Assembly (NCBI GenBank): GCA_011391855.1
Contig: JAABPT010000091.1
Location: 1 to 6,388, forward strand
DNA from: Burkholderiales bacterium
GTDB lineage: Bacteria > Pseudomonadota > Gammaproteobacteria > Burkholderiales > Burkholderiaceae_C
Length of the DNA stretch: 6,388 bases
Reading direction: 5' to 3'
The notes beneath the pieces were generated by a model. The model saw only the letters and a list, made by a program, of their open reading frames with translations. It ran no database searches and had not been told where the DNA came from. Within the stretch, counting starts at the first letter, position 1. Each line of letters opens with the position of its first letter. Below are positions 1 to 6,343 of this stretch, piece by piece. Position numbers and translations under genes: made by a program.

Positions 1-126
1 GGCGCCGCGGGACGTTTGCAGGGTGACGCGGAGGTGGTCGACTTCGAGCAAGGCCACCGGGTGACGATAGCGCCGTTTTCGGGCATGGCGCAGACCCGCC
101 TGCGGGGCCCGGGCAGCGGTCCCTGG
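1..126 (+). CDS. Partial coding fragment entering from the left edge, unidentified
   Basis: The frame starting at base 1 is open from the window edge to a TGA at 187-189. Up to about base 126 its codons mostly end in G or C and give a plausible protein stretch (GRLQGDAEVVDFEQGHRVTI, then APFSGMAQTRL). After that the third positions lose their GC bias and the translation becomes Arg/His/Thr-rich, as a shadow frame would. I do not recognise the family. It may be the C-terminal part of a separate upstream gene. More likely it is the N-terminal part of the rhodanese-domain gene that follows, because the coding signal passes from this frame to the rhodanese frame between about 80 and 130. The only ATG here (85-87) would leave a very short N-terminus and has no clear Shine-Dalgarno sequence. 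Confidence 0.4.
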
Positions 127-128
127 GG

Positions 129-560
129 CCGACGGCACCGGCGGCACCGAACTACCCCGACAGCGTCAAGACCTATATCGGTTCGGTGAAGAAACAGGTC
201 AAGACGATCAACCTGGAACAGTTCCGGGCCCTGTACGACAAGAAGGCCGCGGGCCTGATCATCGACGTGCGGCAGGAGAACGAATTCGAGGACGGCTTCG
301 TGCCCGGCGCCGTCAACGTGCCGCGCGGCCTGATCGAATTCCGCATCTGGAAGCTGGCCGGCTCGCCCGATACCGTCGACATGAACAAGCAGATGACCTT
401 GTACTGCGCCACGGGCGGCCGCTGCGCGCTGGCCACCAAGTCGCTGCAGGACCTGGGCTTCACCAACGTGACCTCGGTCGACATGGTGTTCGACAAGTGG
501 GTCGCGGGCGGCAACCCGGTCGCCAAGCCTGCCAAGCAGGCGCCAGGGCCACAGCGCGAA
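129..560 (+). CDS. Rhodanese-like sulfurtransferase domain protein, both ends unresolved
   Basis: This is a single rhodanese domain, which carries sulfane sulfur as a persulfide on the catalytic Cys. Counting from the in-frame GTG at 186, the substrate-side DVR motif is at 27-29, the conserved GxVPGAVNVPRG-like stretch at about 37-48, and the active-site loop CATGGR starts at Cys74, followed by a helix (ALATKSLQDLGF) and the Val-Thr-Ser-Val strand. No signal peptide is visible, so it is probably cytoplasmic. The GTG at 186 is a poor start: there is no ribosome binding site, and the frame upstream (NYPDSVKTYIGSV, about 150-188) looks like genuine N-terminal sequence but has no ATG back to its stop at 24-26. 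At the 3' side the frame stays open to 1343, through a hairpin and antisense to the FrnE-like gene. Recognisable protein ends near Lys-Gln-Ala (about 540), so the end given here is approximate. It could be a frameshifted or stop-less pseudogene, or contain sequence errors. Confidence 0.65.
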
Positions 561-561
561 C

Positions 562-590
562 GAGGCGGATGCGGCGGCATCCGCCTCTTT
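562..590 (+). terminator. Rho-independent terminator between convergent genes
   Basis: A perfect 11-bp stem (562-572 with 577-587, GAGGCGGATGC / GCATCCGCCTC) closes a 4-base loop GGCG and is followed by TTT at 588-590. It ends the rhodanese transcript. For the minus-strand FrnE-like gene, whose stop is at 621-623, the same stem lies about 35 bases downstream. On that strand it is followed only by GTTCGC, so termination there should be weaker unless the stem works in both directions. The U-tract is short, but the stem is long and GC-rich. Confidence 0.75.
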
Positions 591-620
591 GCTGCCCCCG
601 CGGCGGGGCCGCCGTTGGAA

Positions 621-1265
621 TCAGCCCACTTCGGCGGCGATCTCGCGCAAGGCCTTTTCGAATACCTCGGGCGGTTGGCCGCCCTGGATCAGGTGGCGCT
701 GGTTGACGATGACCGACGGCACCGCCGAGATGCCGGCCTGCTGCCAGAAACTTTCGCGCTCGCGCACCTCGTCGGCGTAGGCGCCGCTGGCCAGCACCTC
801 GCGCGCGGCTTCCACGTCCAGCCCGACTTCGGCCGCCAGGTCCAGCAGCACGTCGTGCGCGCCGGGGTTGCGGCCTTCCGTGTGGTACGCCTTCAGCAGG
901 GCGTGCTTGAGTTCGCGCTGGTGGCCGGCCGTTTCGGCCCAGCACAGCAGGCGGTGTGCGTCGAAGGTATTCCAGACGCGCTTGCGCTCGCCGAAGGTGA
1001 AGCCCACCGCCGCGCCGCGCTCGCGGATGTGGGCCTGGTTGCGCGCGATCTGCTCCGGCGAGAGGCCATACTTCTTCGACAGGTAGGCCACCGTGTCCTC
1101 GCCCTCTGGCGCCAAGGTGGGGTTCAGCTCGTAGGGCTGGAAGTGCAGCTCGACGTCGATGTCGTCGCCGAGGCTTTCCAGCGCCCGCTCCAGCGCATTC
1201 AGGCCCACGGCGCACCAGGGGCAGGCGATGTCGGAAACGAAGTCGATCTTCAAGGCCACGCTCAC
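621..1265 (-). CDS. DsbA-family (FrnE-like) thiol oxidoreductase
   Basis: A 214-residue protein of the DsbA/FrnE thioredoxin-fold family, which also includes 2-hydroxychromene-2-carboxylate isomerase and GST-kappa relatives. The redox motif CPWC is at 15-18, preceded by the beta strand KIDFVSDIA. An all-helical insert follows, with the family signature NTFDAHRL at 99-106. The cis-Pro loop ISAVPSVIVN has Pro183, and a HLIQGGQPPE segment follows at 191-200. There is no signal peptide, so it is likely a cytoplasmic dithiol oxidoreductase or isomerase; the substrate cannot be told. The first start, GTG at 1265, overlaps the upstream GST stop as GTGA. A second GTG at 1259 (residue 3) has AAGGGG five bases ahead, better Shine-Dalgarno spacing, so the protein may be 212 residues. 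Stop TGA at 623-621. It is co-transcribed with the GST gene and ends facing the rhodanese gene. Confidence 0.9.
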   Translation of the reverse strand: MSVALKIDFVSDIACPWCAVGLNALERALESLGDDIDVELHFQPYELNPTLAPEGEDTVAYLSKKYGLSPEQIARNQAHIRERGAAVGFTFGERKRVWNTFDAHRLLCWAETAGHQRELKHALLKAYHTEGRNPGAHDVLLDLAAEVGLDVEAAREVLASGAYADEVRERESFWQQAGISAVPSVIVNQRHLIQGGQPPEVFEKALREIAAEVG

Positions 1266-1906
1266 CCCTTGGCCGCCTGGTCGGCCTTGCGGTCGGCGTT
1301 GACCTTCTTTGCGGAGGGCCGTTCACCGATCAGCCGCGCGTAGGACTTCCAGTCGATACCGGCGGCGGCCAGCAGGTCCTCGCCCAGCACCGACTTGCTG
1401 GCCATGCCCACCAGCGGCAGGCTGACCCAGCCCGAGCAGTCGGCCAGCGTGAACGTCTCTCCCGCGAGGTAGGGCGCGAATTTCGCCAGCCGCTTGAAGC
1501 CGGCGATATTCTTCGTGAGCTGCTTCTTCACGCGTTCCTTGGTGTCTTCGCTGGTGCTGCCACCGAAGAAGGCCTGGCCATAGAGTTCGCGCGCCACCAG
1601 TTCCAGGTGCAGGTCGACGAAGGTGCACAGCTCGCGCACCTTGGCCGCGGCCAGCGGGTCAGCCGGCAGCAGCGGTGGCTCGGGGTAGGCCGCCTCCAGG
1701 TAGTCATTGATGACCTGGCTCTCGCACAAGGTCTGGCCGTCGACGCGGATGAACGGCACCTTGCCCAGTGGCGTGGCGGCGAGCACCGCTTCGTCCTTAG
1801 AGCCGGTGCTCACGCGTTCCTCGGTGAAGGGGATGCCCTTCTCCAGCAGCACGAGCTTGACCTTGTTGTAGTAGTTGGAAAGCGTGATGCCGCACAGCGT
1901 GATCAT
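1262..1906 (-). CDS. Glutathione S-transferase family protein
   Basis: A 214-residue soluble GST. The N-terminal thioredoxin-like domain (1 to about 77) has the strand MITLCGITLS, then NYYNKVKLVLLEKGIPF. Ser10 sits at the position of the catalytic Ser/Tyr/Cys of the superfamily. LGKVP at 47-51 supplies the cis-Pro, and Glu62-Ser63 the glutathione gamma-glutamyl contact. The C-terminal helical domain (about 85-205) contains the FTLADCSGW stretch at 152-160, with Asp156 as the conserved capping residue. It would conjugate glutathione to electrophiles or act as a peroxidase or isomerase; the substrate is unknown. The ATG at 1906 is preceded by GGAG at 1918-1915 with an 8-base gap, which fixes the start. 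Its stop overlaps the start of the FrnE-like gene by four bases, implying translational coupling. The class is not assignable from sequence alone. Confidence 0.9.
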   Translation of the reverse strand: MITLCGITLSNYYNKVKLVLLEKGIPFTEERVSTGSKDEAVLAATPLGKVPFIRVDGQTLCESQVINDYLEAAYPEPPLLPADPLAAAKVRELCTFVDLHLELVARELYGQAFFGGSTSEDTKERVKKQLTKNIAGFKRLAKFAPYLAGETFTLADCSGWVSLPLVGMASKSVLGEDLLAAAGIDWKSYARLIGERPSAKKVNADRKADQAAKG

Positions 1907-1935
1907 TGGGGGGTCTCCGGTTCGGTGGTTGAAGG

Positions 1936-1964
1936 AAAAAGTCTAGCGCCATCCTTGAGGAGGC
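1936..1964 (-). terminator. Possible weak terminator after the transporter gene
   Basis: The 67-base gap between the transporter stop (1976-1974) and the GST start holds, on the minus strand, a small imperfect hairpin (GCC-TCC, loop TCAA, GGA-T-GGC, positions 1964-1948). A T5 run follows at 1940-1936, seven bases after the stem. The stem is only six pairs with a bulge, so it may not terminate. I see no convincing -35/-10 pair for a separate GST promoter, although the gap leaves room for one. Confidence 0.22.
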
Positions 1965-1973
1965 CACGCACGC

Positions 1974-2915
1974 CTACTGACTCGCAGCAGGCGCGCGCCG
2001 GTTGACAAGCCAGATGCCCGCGCACACGGCCACCAGCGCCACCACCAGCCGCAGCGTCAGCGGCTCGCCCAGCAGGCCCACGCCGGCCAGCAGCCCGAAC
2101 ACCGGTGTGAGCAGCGTGAAGGCCGAGATGCGCGTGGCCGGATAGTGGCGCACCAACCAGAACCACACCAGGTAGCTGGCGAAAGTGATGACCACGGTCT
2201 GGAAGGCCAGCGGCCACAGCGAGGCACCGGTCAGGCGCGCCGGCCAGGGTTCGCCCGCGACCAGCGACGCCAGGCCCAGCGCCGCGGCCGAGACCGCCAG
2301 TTGGTACAGCAGCGCCTTCTCGGGCAAGGCGCTGCCCAGGCGGCTGCCGCGCAGGGTCAGCGTGGTCAGCGCCCACAGCAGCGCACCGGCCAGCCCCAGG
2401 GCGTCGCCCAGCCATTGCTGCGGGCCGGCGGTGGGGCTGACGAAGCCTTCGAAATAGGCCCAGACGACACCGCCGAAGGCCAGCAGCAGCCCCGCGGCCT
2501 GCACGCGGTTCAGCCGCTCGCTGCGCGCGATCAGCGGCATGCCCAGCGCCACGACGAAGGGCGCGAAATAGATGAAGACCGACATGCGCGAGGCACTCGT
2601 GTACTGCAGGCCGACGAAGATGCAGCCGAATTCCAGCGCGAACAGGCTGCCGGCCAGCAGCCCGGCGCGGCCAGTGCCGTCGGCGCGAAACAAGGCCAGT
2701 CCGCGCGAGCGCGACCACAGCACCAGCAGCAGCGCAGCCCCCAGCGAACGCACCGCCGCCTGCATGAGCGGCGGGATCTCGTTCAGCGTGACCTTGGCCG
2801 CCACCTGGCCCAGGCCCCAGATGGCGCAGCAGCCCAGCAGCAGCGCCACGGCCAGGCCGTCGACGTGGTCCTTGCGCTCGCGGCCGGCCGTGGCGGTGGA
2901 AACGCTGGCGCTCAT
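1974..2915 (-). CDS. EamA (DMT superfamily) membrane transporter
   Basis: A 313-residue inner-membrane protein with the two-repeat EamA architecture, about ten hydrophobic helices. Repeat one spans about 20-155 (LAVALLLGCCAIWGLGQVAAK, with the AIWG motif, to the FGGVVWAYFEGF helix). Repeat two spans about 168-305 and includes the characteristic LLTPVFGLLAGVGLLGEPLT segment at 268-287. It ends in a basic tail (NRRAPAASQ). Members of this drug/metabolite transporter family export amino acids, metabolites or drugs; the substrate here cannot be told. The ATG at 2915 overlaps the stop of the rhombosortase-like gene as ATGA, and a GGAG lies about ten bases upstream. This start also gives the usual family length. 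The same frame stays open far upstream through the neighbouring gene, but that stretch is Ala/Gly/Arg shadow sequence. Stop TAG at 1976-1974. Confidence 0.9.
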   Translation of the reverse strand: MSASVSTATAGRERKDHVDGLAVALLLGCCAIWGLGQVAAKVTLNEIPPLMQAAVRSLGAALLLVLWSRSRGLALFRADGTGRAGLLAGSLFALEFGCIFVGLQYTSASRMSVFIYFAPFVVALGMPLIARSERLNRVQAAGLLLAFGGVVWAYFEGFVSPTAGPQQWLGDALGLAGALLWALTTLTLRGSRLGSALPEKALLYQLAVSAAALGLASLVAGEPWPARLTGASLWPLAFQTVVITFASYLVWFWLVRHYPATRISAFTLLTPVFGLLAGVGLLGEPLTLRLVVALVAVCAGIWLVNRRAPAASQ

Positions 2916-3517
2916 GCCCGGGATGCTCCGCGGCCTGGCCGGCGGGTCGCACCACCCAGCACCAGCGCCAAGCCGCCGCACAGCAACCCGGCCACGGCGC
3001 CGGTGGCATGGGACAGCGGCGCCAGCGCGATGTCCCAGTCCGCCGCCTGCCGCAGAGCGGGCCCCCAGGGTTGCTCCAGCCACAGCTTGGCCACCAGCCC
3101 CGCGGCCACCATGGCGCCGATGGCACGCCGGCGCCCCCGCTCCAGCACCAGCAACCACAGCACCACCACCGCCACGCCGCCGTGCAGCATGCCCGACAAA
3201 CCGCCGTAATGCGCCAGCTCGGGCCGCAGCAGCAGACCCACATGGGTGAGCGGCCACGCCACGCCCCAGGCCAGCGCAGCGCGCGGCGGCAGCTTTGCCG
3301 CCCAGCCGAAGGCCGCCACGGCGGCGGTGGCGCCCAGGTTGGCACCCAGGTGCAACGGGCTCCAGTGCACGAAGGCGGCGGTGAACGCGCGCCAGGGTTC
3401 GCTCGAGGCCAGCGTGGGCTGCCAGTCCAGCGTCCAGGCCGGCGCCCACCAGGCCAGCACCGAACCGGCAGCCAGCAGCGCAGCCAGCGCCAGCCAGGCC
3501 TGGCCCGGCGCCATCAC
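2912..3517 (-). CDS. rrtA: Rhombosortase-like rhomboid-family intramembrane serine protease
   Basis: A 201-residue polytopic membrane protein with about six hydrophobic helices. The segment WRAFTAAFVHWSPLHLGANL (42-61) supplies the His/Asn residues of the rhomboid core. YGGLSGMLHG (104-113) carries the nucleophile Ser108, and SHATGAVAGL (169-178) carries catalytic His170. GLSGxLHG, rather than the GASG-type motif of classical rhomboids, and the small size fit the rhombosortase branch. In that family the enzyme cleaves C-terminal GlyGly-CTERM sorting tails of exported proteins. No such substrate is encoded in this window. The GTG at 3517 has GAGG ten bases ahead (3531-3528), overlapping the glnE stop. 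The ATG at 3514 is the alternative start and would lose one residue. The gene starts 12 bases after glnE and overlaps the transporter gene by four bases. The rhomboid fold is secure; the rhombosortase assignment is by motif memory. Confidence 0.85.
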   Translation of the reverse strand: MMAPGQAWLALAALLAAGSVLAWWAPAWTLDWQPTLASSEPWRAFTAAFVHWSPLHLGANLGATAAVAAFGWAAKLPPRAALAWGVAWPLTHVGLLLRPELAHYGGLSGMLHGGVAVVVLWLLVLERGRRRAIGAMVAAGLVAKLWLEQPWGPALRQAADWDIALAPLSHATGAVAGLLCGGLALVLGGATRRPGRGASRA

Positions 3518-3529
3518 GGTTTCATGGCC

Positions 3530-6280
3530 TCAAACGAAAACCGCTTGCCACAGCGCCAGCACGGCGTCGCGCGGCCCGGCCAGGCTGTCGGGGTCGAAGT
3601 GCGTGGCCTGTTCGTCCAGCCGCGCCACGTGCTGCGCACGGCGCAGTTCGCGGTAGGCGTCGGCGGCAGCGTGGCCCACGCCCGCGGGCAGCAGGCCGGC
3701 GGCCTCGGCGCGCTGCAGCAAGGCGATATTGCCGACGTTGGCGATCAGCTCCGGGTGCGCCGCGGCATGCGCCAGCACCAGGTACTGCACGGCGAATTCC
3801 ACGTCCATCATGCCGCCGGGGCTGTGCTTCACGTCGAAGCGGCCGGCCGGCACCGGGCGCGCGGCACGCACCTTCTCGCGCATGGCCCGGATCTCCTCGC
3901 GCAGCGCCTGCGCGTCGCGCGGCGCGGTGAGCACGGCGCGGCGCGTGGCATCGAAGCGTGGCGCGATGGCCGCGGCGCCCGCGGCAAAGCGCGCCCGCGT
4001 CAGCGCCTGGTGCTCCCAGGTCCAGGCCGTATTGCTGCCGCGGCCGGCCTGGTAGGTTTCGAAGGCGCCGATGGACGTGACGAGCAGGCCCGAATTGCCG
4101 TTGGGGCGCAGCGCGGTGTCGATGTCGAACAGCTCACCGGCCGACGCGCGCAGCGTGAGCCAGGTGATGAGCTTGCGCACGAAGGTGGGGTAGACCTCTT
4201 GCGCGCGCAGTTGCTCGTCCTCGCTGGCGTCGGGGTCGTCGTAGACGAAGACCACGTCGAGGTCGCCGCCATAACCGAGCTCCTTGCCGCCGAGCTTGCC
4301 GTAGGCAATGACGGCCAGCCCCGGCGTTTCGCGGTGGCGCTGCTTGCAGCTCTTCCAGGCCCAGCGCACGGCGACATCGAGCACGGCGTCGGCCAGCGCC
4401 GACAAGTCGTCGGCCACCTGCTCCACCGTGAGGTCGCCTTCCACGTCGCGCACCAGCGTGCGGAAGACCTCGGCGTGGTGCGCGTGGCGCAGCGTGTCGA
4501 GCAGATTTTCCTCGTCGTCCTCGCCCGAGCGCTGCCAGGCGGCCAGGCGGCCTTCGAGTTCGGCGCTGAAGGCGGCGCGGTCGAAGCGCTGGTGCAGCAG
4601 CCGCTCGTCGGCGAGTTCGTCGATGACGCCCGGGTGGCGCATCAGGTACTGCATGGGCCAGCGCGCGGTGCCCAGCACGCGCAGCAGACGGTGCAGCACC
4701 GAAGGCCGCTCCAGCAGCAGCGCGAGATAACTCTCCCGCCGCAGCAGCGGTTCGACCCAGTCGACGAAGCGCAGCGCGGCCACTTCGGTGCATTCGCCCG
4801 CGCTCACGGTCTGCGCCGCCTTCTGCATCAGCCGGCCCAGGCGCAGGCGGCTTTCGTCGCGCAGCGCCAGCACGCGCGGGCTCTGCGCCAGTGGCCGCAG
4901 CCGCACTGCCAAGGCCGGCGGCATCTTCTCCAGCAAGGCTTCGCTGTCGATGGGCAGCGGCCCCGTGCCGCAGCGGCGGCAGTTGCCGTTGCCGCTGTCG
5001 GCCGTGCTGCCCTGGCCTTCGCGCAGCAGGGCGTCGAATTCGGCGGCCACCCCTTCGCGCACCTCGCCCAGGCGGTCGAGCAGTTCGCAGGCCTCGGGCT
5101 TGCAGACCATGCCGAGGCTGCGCGCGATCCAGGCCAGGTCGTCGTCGACCACTGGAAGCAGGTGCGTCTGCTGGTCGTCCAGGTACTGGATGCGGTGCTC
5201 GATGCGCCGCAGCAGCACATAGCCGTCGGCCAGCGTGCCCGCCATTTCGGGCGTCATCAGGCTGCGTGCCACCAGCCGCTGCAGGCCGCGCAGCGTGCTG
5301 CGCGTGCGGATCTCGGGAAACTGGCCGCCGCGTACCACCAGCATCAACTGCACGATGAATTCGATCTCGCGGATGCCGCCGCGCGACAGCTTCACGTCGT
5401 TGGCGCGTTCGGGGCGGCCGGCGGCGCGGCGCTGCGCCTCGTCGCGGATCTTGCGGTGCAGCTGGCGCAGGCCCTCGAAGACGCCATAGTCCAGGTAGCG
5501 CCGGTAGACGAAGGCGGTGACCAGCGAACGCAGCGCCAGCGCGCGACCGCTCGTCACCGCCACGCGCGGCGCCACGACGCGGCTCTTCAGCCAGGCGAAA
5601 CGCTCCCACTCGCGGCCCTGCACCTGCAGGTATTCCTCGAGCATGCCCATGCTCACCACCGGCGGGCCGGAATTGCCGTTGGGGCGCAACGCCAGGTCGA
5701 CGCGGAAGACGATGCCGTCGTCGGTGGTCTCGCCGATCAGCGCATACAGGCGCTTGGCGACGAAGGCGAAATATTCGTGGAACGACACCGGGCGCGCGCC
5801 GGCGGTCTGGCCGTCGTCTTCATAGACATAGATGAGATCGATGTCGGAAGAGACATTCAGTTCGCGCGCACCGAGCTTGCCCATGCCCACGATCCACATC
5901 TGCACGCGCCCGCCCGCTTCGTCCAGCGGCGGGCCGTGGCGTTCGTCGGCCTCGGCTTCGGCCTGGGCCAGTGCCAGTTCCAGCGTGGCCTCGGCCAGGT
6001 CGGTCATGGCGCCGGTGATGGTGTCCAGCGGCGCGGACGCTTCCACGTCGAGCACGGCCAGCCGCTCCAGCACCAGGTGGCGCGCCACGCGCAACGCCGA
6101 AGGCAGGTCGCGGCCGGCTTGGCGCAGGCGCTGCACCAGCGCCGTGATGGCGTCGAAACCGGGCGCACCCGGCGGCAGCAAGGCCAGCTCCGCCGGCCAG
6201 CGGCGACGCACACGCTGCACGAAACGGCTGTGGTCGGCAGCGGCAGAAACCGGCAGCGCGAGGGAAGGGGAATCGGCCAT
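3530..6280 (-). CDS. glnE: Bifunctional glutamine synthetase adenylyltransferase / adenylyl-removing enzyme
   Basis: GlnE adenylylates and de-adenylylates a Tyr of glutamine synthetase under control of PII protein and glutamine, so it tunes ammonia assimilation in the cytoplasm. This copy has 916 residues; the E. coli enzyme has about 946. Two nucleotidyltransferase domains are visible. The N-terminal (adenylyl-removing) one has GMGKLGARELNVSSDIDLIY at 132-151, with metal ligands Asp146 and Asp148, and RVDLALRPNGNSG at 193-205. The C-terminal (adenylylating) one has AYGKLGGKELGYGGDLDVVF at 659-678, with Asp673 and Asp675, and DTALRPNGNSG at 721-731. Each is followed by a helical bundle containing SRGGIREIEFIVQ or SPGGMMDVEFAVQ. 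All key residues are present. The linker at about 390-440 has Cys393, Cys398, Cys434 and Cys437. The ATG at 6280 is the first possible start after an in-frame TGA at 6292-6290 but lacks a well-spaced Shine-Dalgarno (AGGGG is about 15 bases away). The rhombosortase-like gene follows after 12 bases. Confidence 0.97.
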   Translation of the reverse strand: MADSPSLALPVSAAADHSRFVQRVRRRWPAELALLPPGAPGFDAITALVQRLRQAGRDLPSALRVARHLVLERLAVLDVEASAPLDTITGAMTDLAEATLELALAQAEAEADERHGPPLDEAGGRVQMWIVGMGKLGARELNVSSDIDLIYVYEDDGQTAGARPVSFHEYFAFVAKRLYALIGETTDDGIVFRVDLALRPNGNSGPPVVSMGMLEEYLQVQGREWERFAWLKSRVVAPRVAVTSGRALALRSLVTAFVYRRYLDYGVFEGLRQLHRKIRDEAQRRAAGRPERANDVKLSRGGIREIEFIVQLMLVVRGGQFPEIRTRSTLRGLQRLVARSLMTPEMAGTLADGYVLLRRIEHRIQYLDDQQTHLLPVVDDDLAWIARSLGMVCKPEACELLDRLGEVREGVAAEFDALLREGQGSTADSGNGNCRRCGTGPLPIDSEALLEKMPPALAVRLRPLAQSPRVLALRDESRLRLGRLMQKAAQTVSAGECTEVAALRFVDWVEPLLRRESYLALLLERPSVLHRLLRVLGTARWPMQYLMRHPGVIDELADERLLHQRFDRAAFSAELEGRLAAWQRSGEDDEENLLDTLRHAHHAEVFRTLVRDVEGDLTVEQVADDLSALADAVLDVAVRWAWKSCKQRHRETPGLAVIAYGKLGGKELGYGGDLDVVFVYDDPDASEDEQLRAQEVYPTFVRKLITWLTLRASAGELFDIDTALRPNGNSGLLVTSIGAFETYQAGRGSNTAWTWEHQALTRARFAAGAAAIAPRFDATRRAVLTAPRDAQALREEIRAMREKVRAARPVPAGRFDVKHSPGGMMDVEFAVQYLVLAHAAAHPELIANVGNIALLQRAEAAGLLPAGVGHAAADAYRELRRAQHVARLDEQATHFDPDSLAGPRDAVLALWQAVFV

Positions 6281-6289
6281 GGCAGAGCG

Positions 6290-6343
6290 TCAGGTCCCCT
6301 GGCGGGGTCCGGCTGCGGGCAGGCCGCAAGCGGCATTCGGCAT
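6290..6343 (-). CDS. Putative 17-codon upstream ORF (leader peptide) of glnE
   Basis: On the minus strand, ATG at 6343-6341 is preceded by GGAGGA (6356-6351) with a 7-base gap, the best ribosome binding site in this part of the window. It encodes MPNAACGLPAAGPRQGT and ends in TGA at 6292-6290. The glnE ATG begins nine bases after that stop and in the same frame. Ribosomes ending here could reinitiate on glnE, which has no good site of its own. A short inverted repeat (GCCGC-TT-GCGGC, 6334-6323) lies inside it. The peptide has no run of one amino acid and so does not look like a classical attenuator. Alternatives are an N-terminal extension of GlnE broken by a stop, or chance. Confidence 0.4.
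   Translation of the reverse strand: MPNAACGLPAAGPRQGT

Noticed and set aside
561..1343. Plus-strand continuation of the rhodanese frame (about 260 codons)
   Set aside because: It runs antisense to the FrnE-like gene, whose motifs are unmistakable. The translation is Ala/Arg/Gly/Val-rich without recognisable folds, as expected of a shadow frame in GC-rich DNA.
1941..1946. TAGACT as a possible -10 box for the GST gene on the minus strand
   Set aside because: No acceptable -35 hexamer lies 16-18 bases upstream, so a promoter cannot be supported.
2145..3209. Long plus-strand ORF opposite the transporter and rhombosortase-like genes
   Set aside because: It is Gln/Arg/Ala low-complexity sequence complementary to two well-supported membrane protein genes, with no family motif. 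It is a shadow.
2916..3449. Upstream extension of the transporter frame
   Set aside because: It overlaps the rhombosortase-like gene in another frame and reads as Ala/Gly/Arg-rich shadow. The ATGA-coupled start at 2915 gives the normal EamA length.
4134..5609. Long minus-strand ORF inside glnE in a second frame
   Set aside because: It is extremely Arg/Ala-rich and fully covered by the glnE reading frame with intact catalytic motifs.
6004..6336. Minus-strand ORF starting at the ATG at 6336, overlapping the glnE start
   Set aside because: It is out of frame with glnE, has no ribosome binding site at its ATG, and is Cys/Arg/Trp-rich shadow sequence. The neighbouring ATG at 6343 has the real Shine-Dalgarno.
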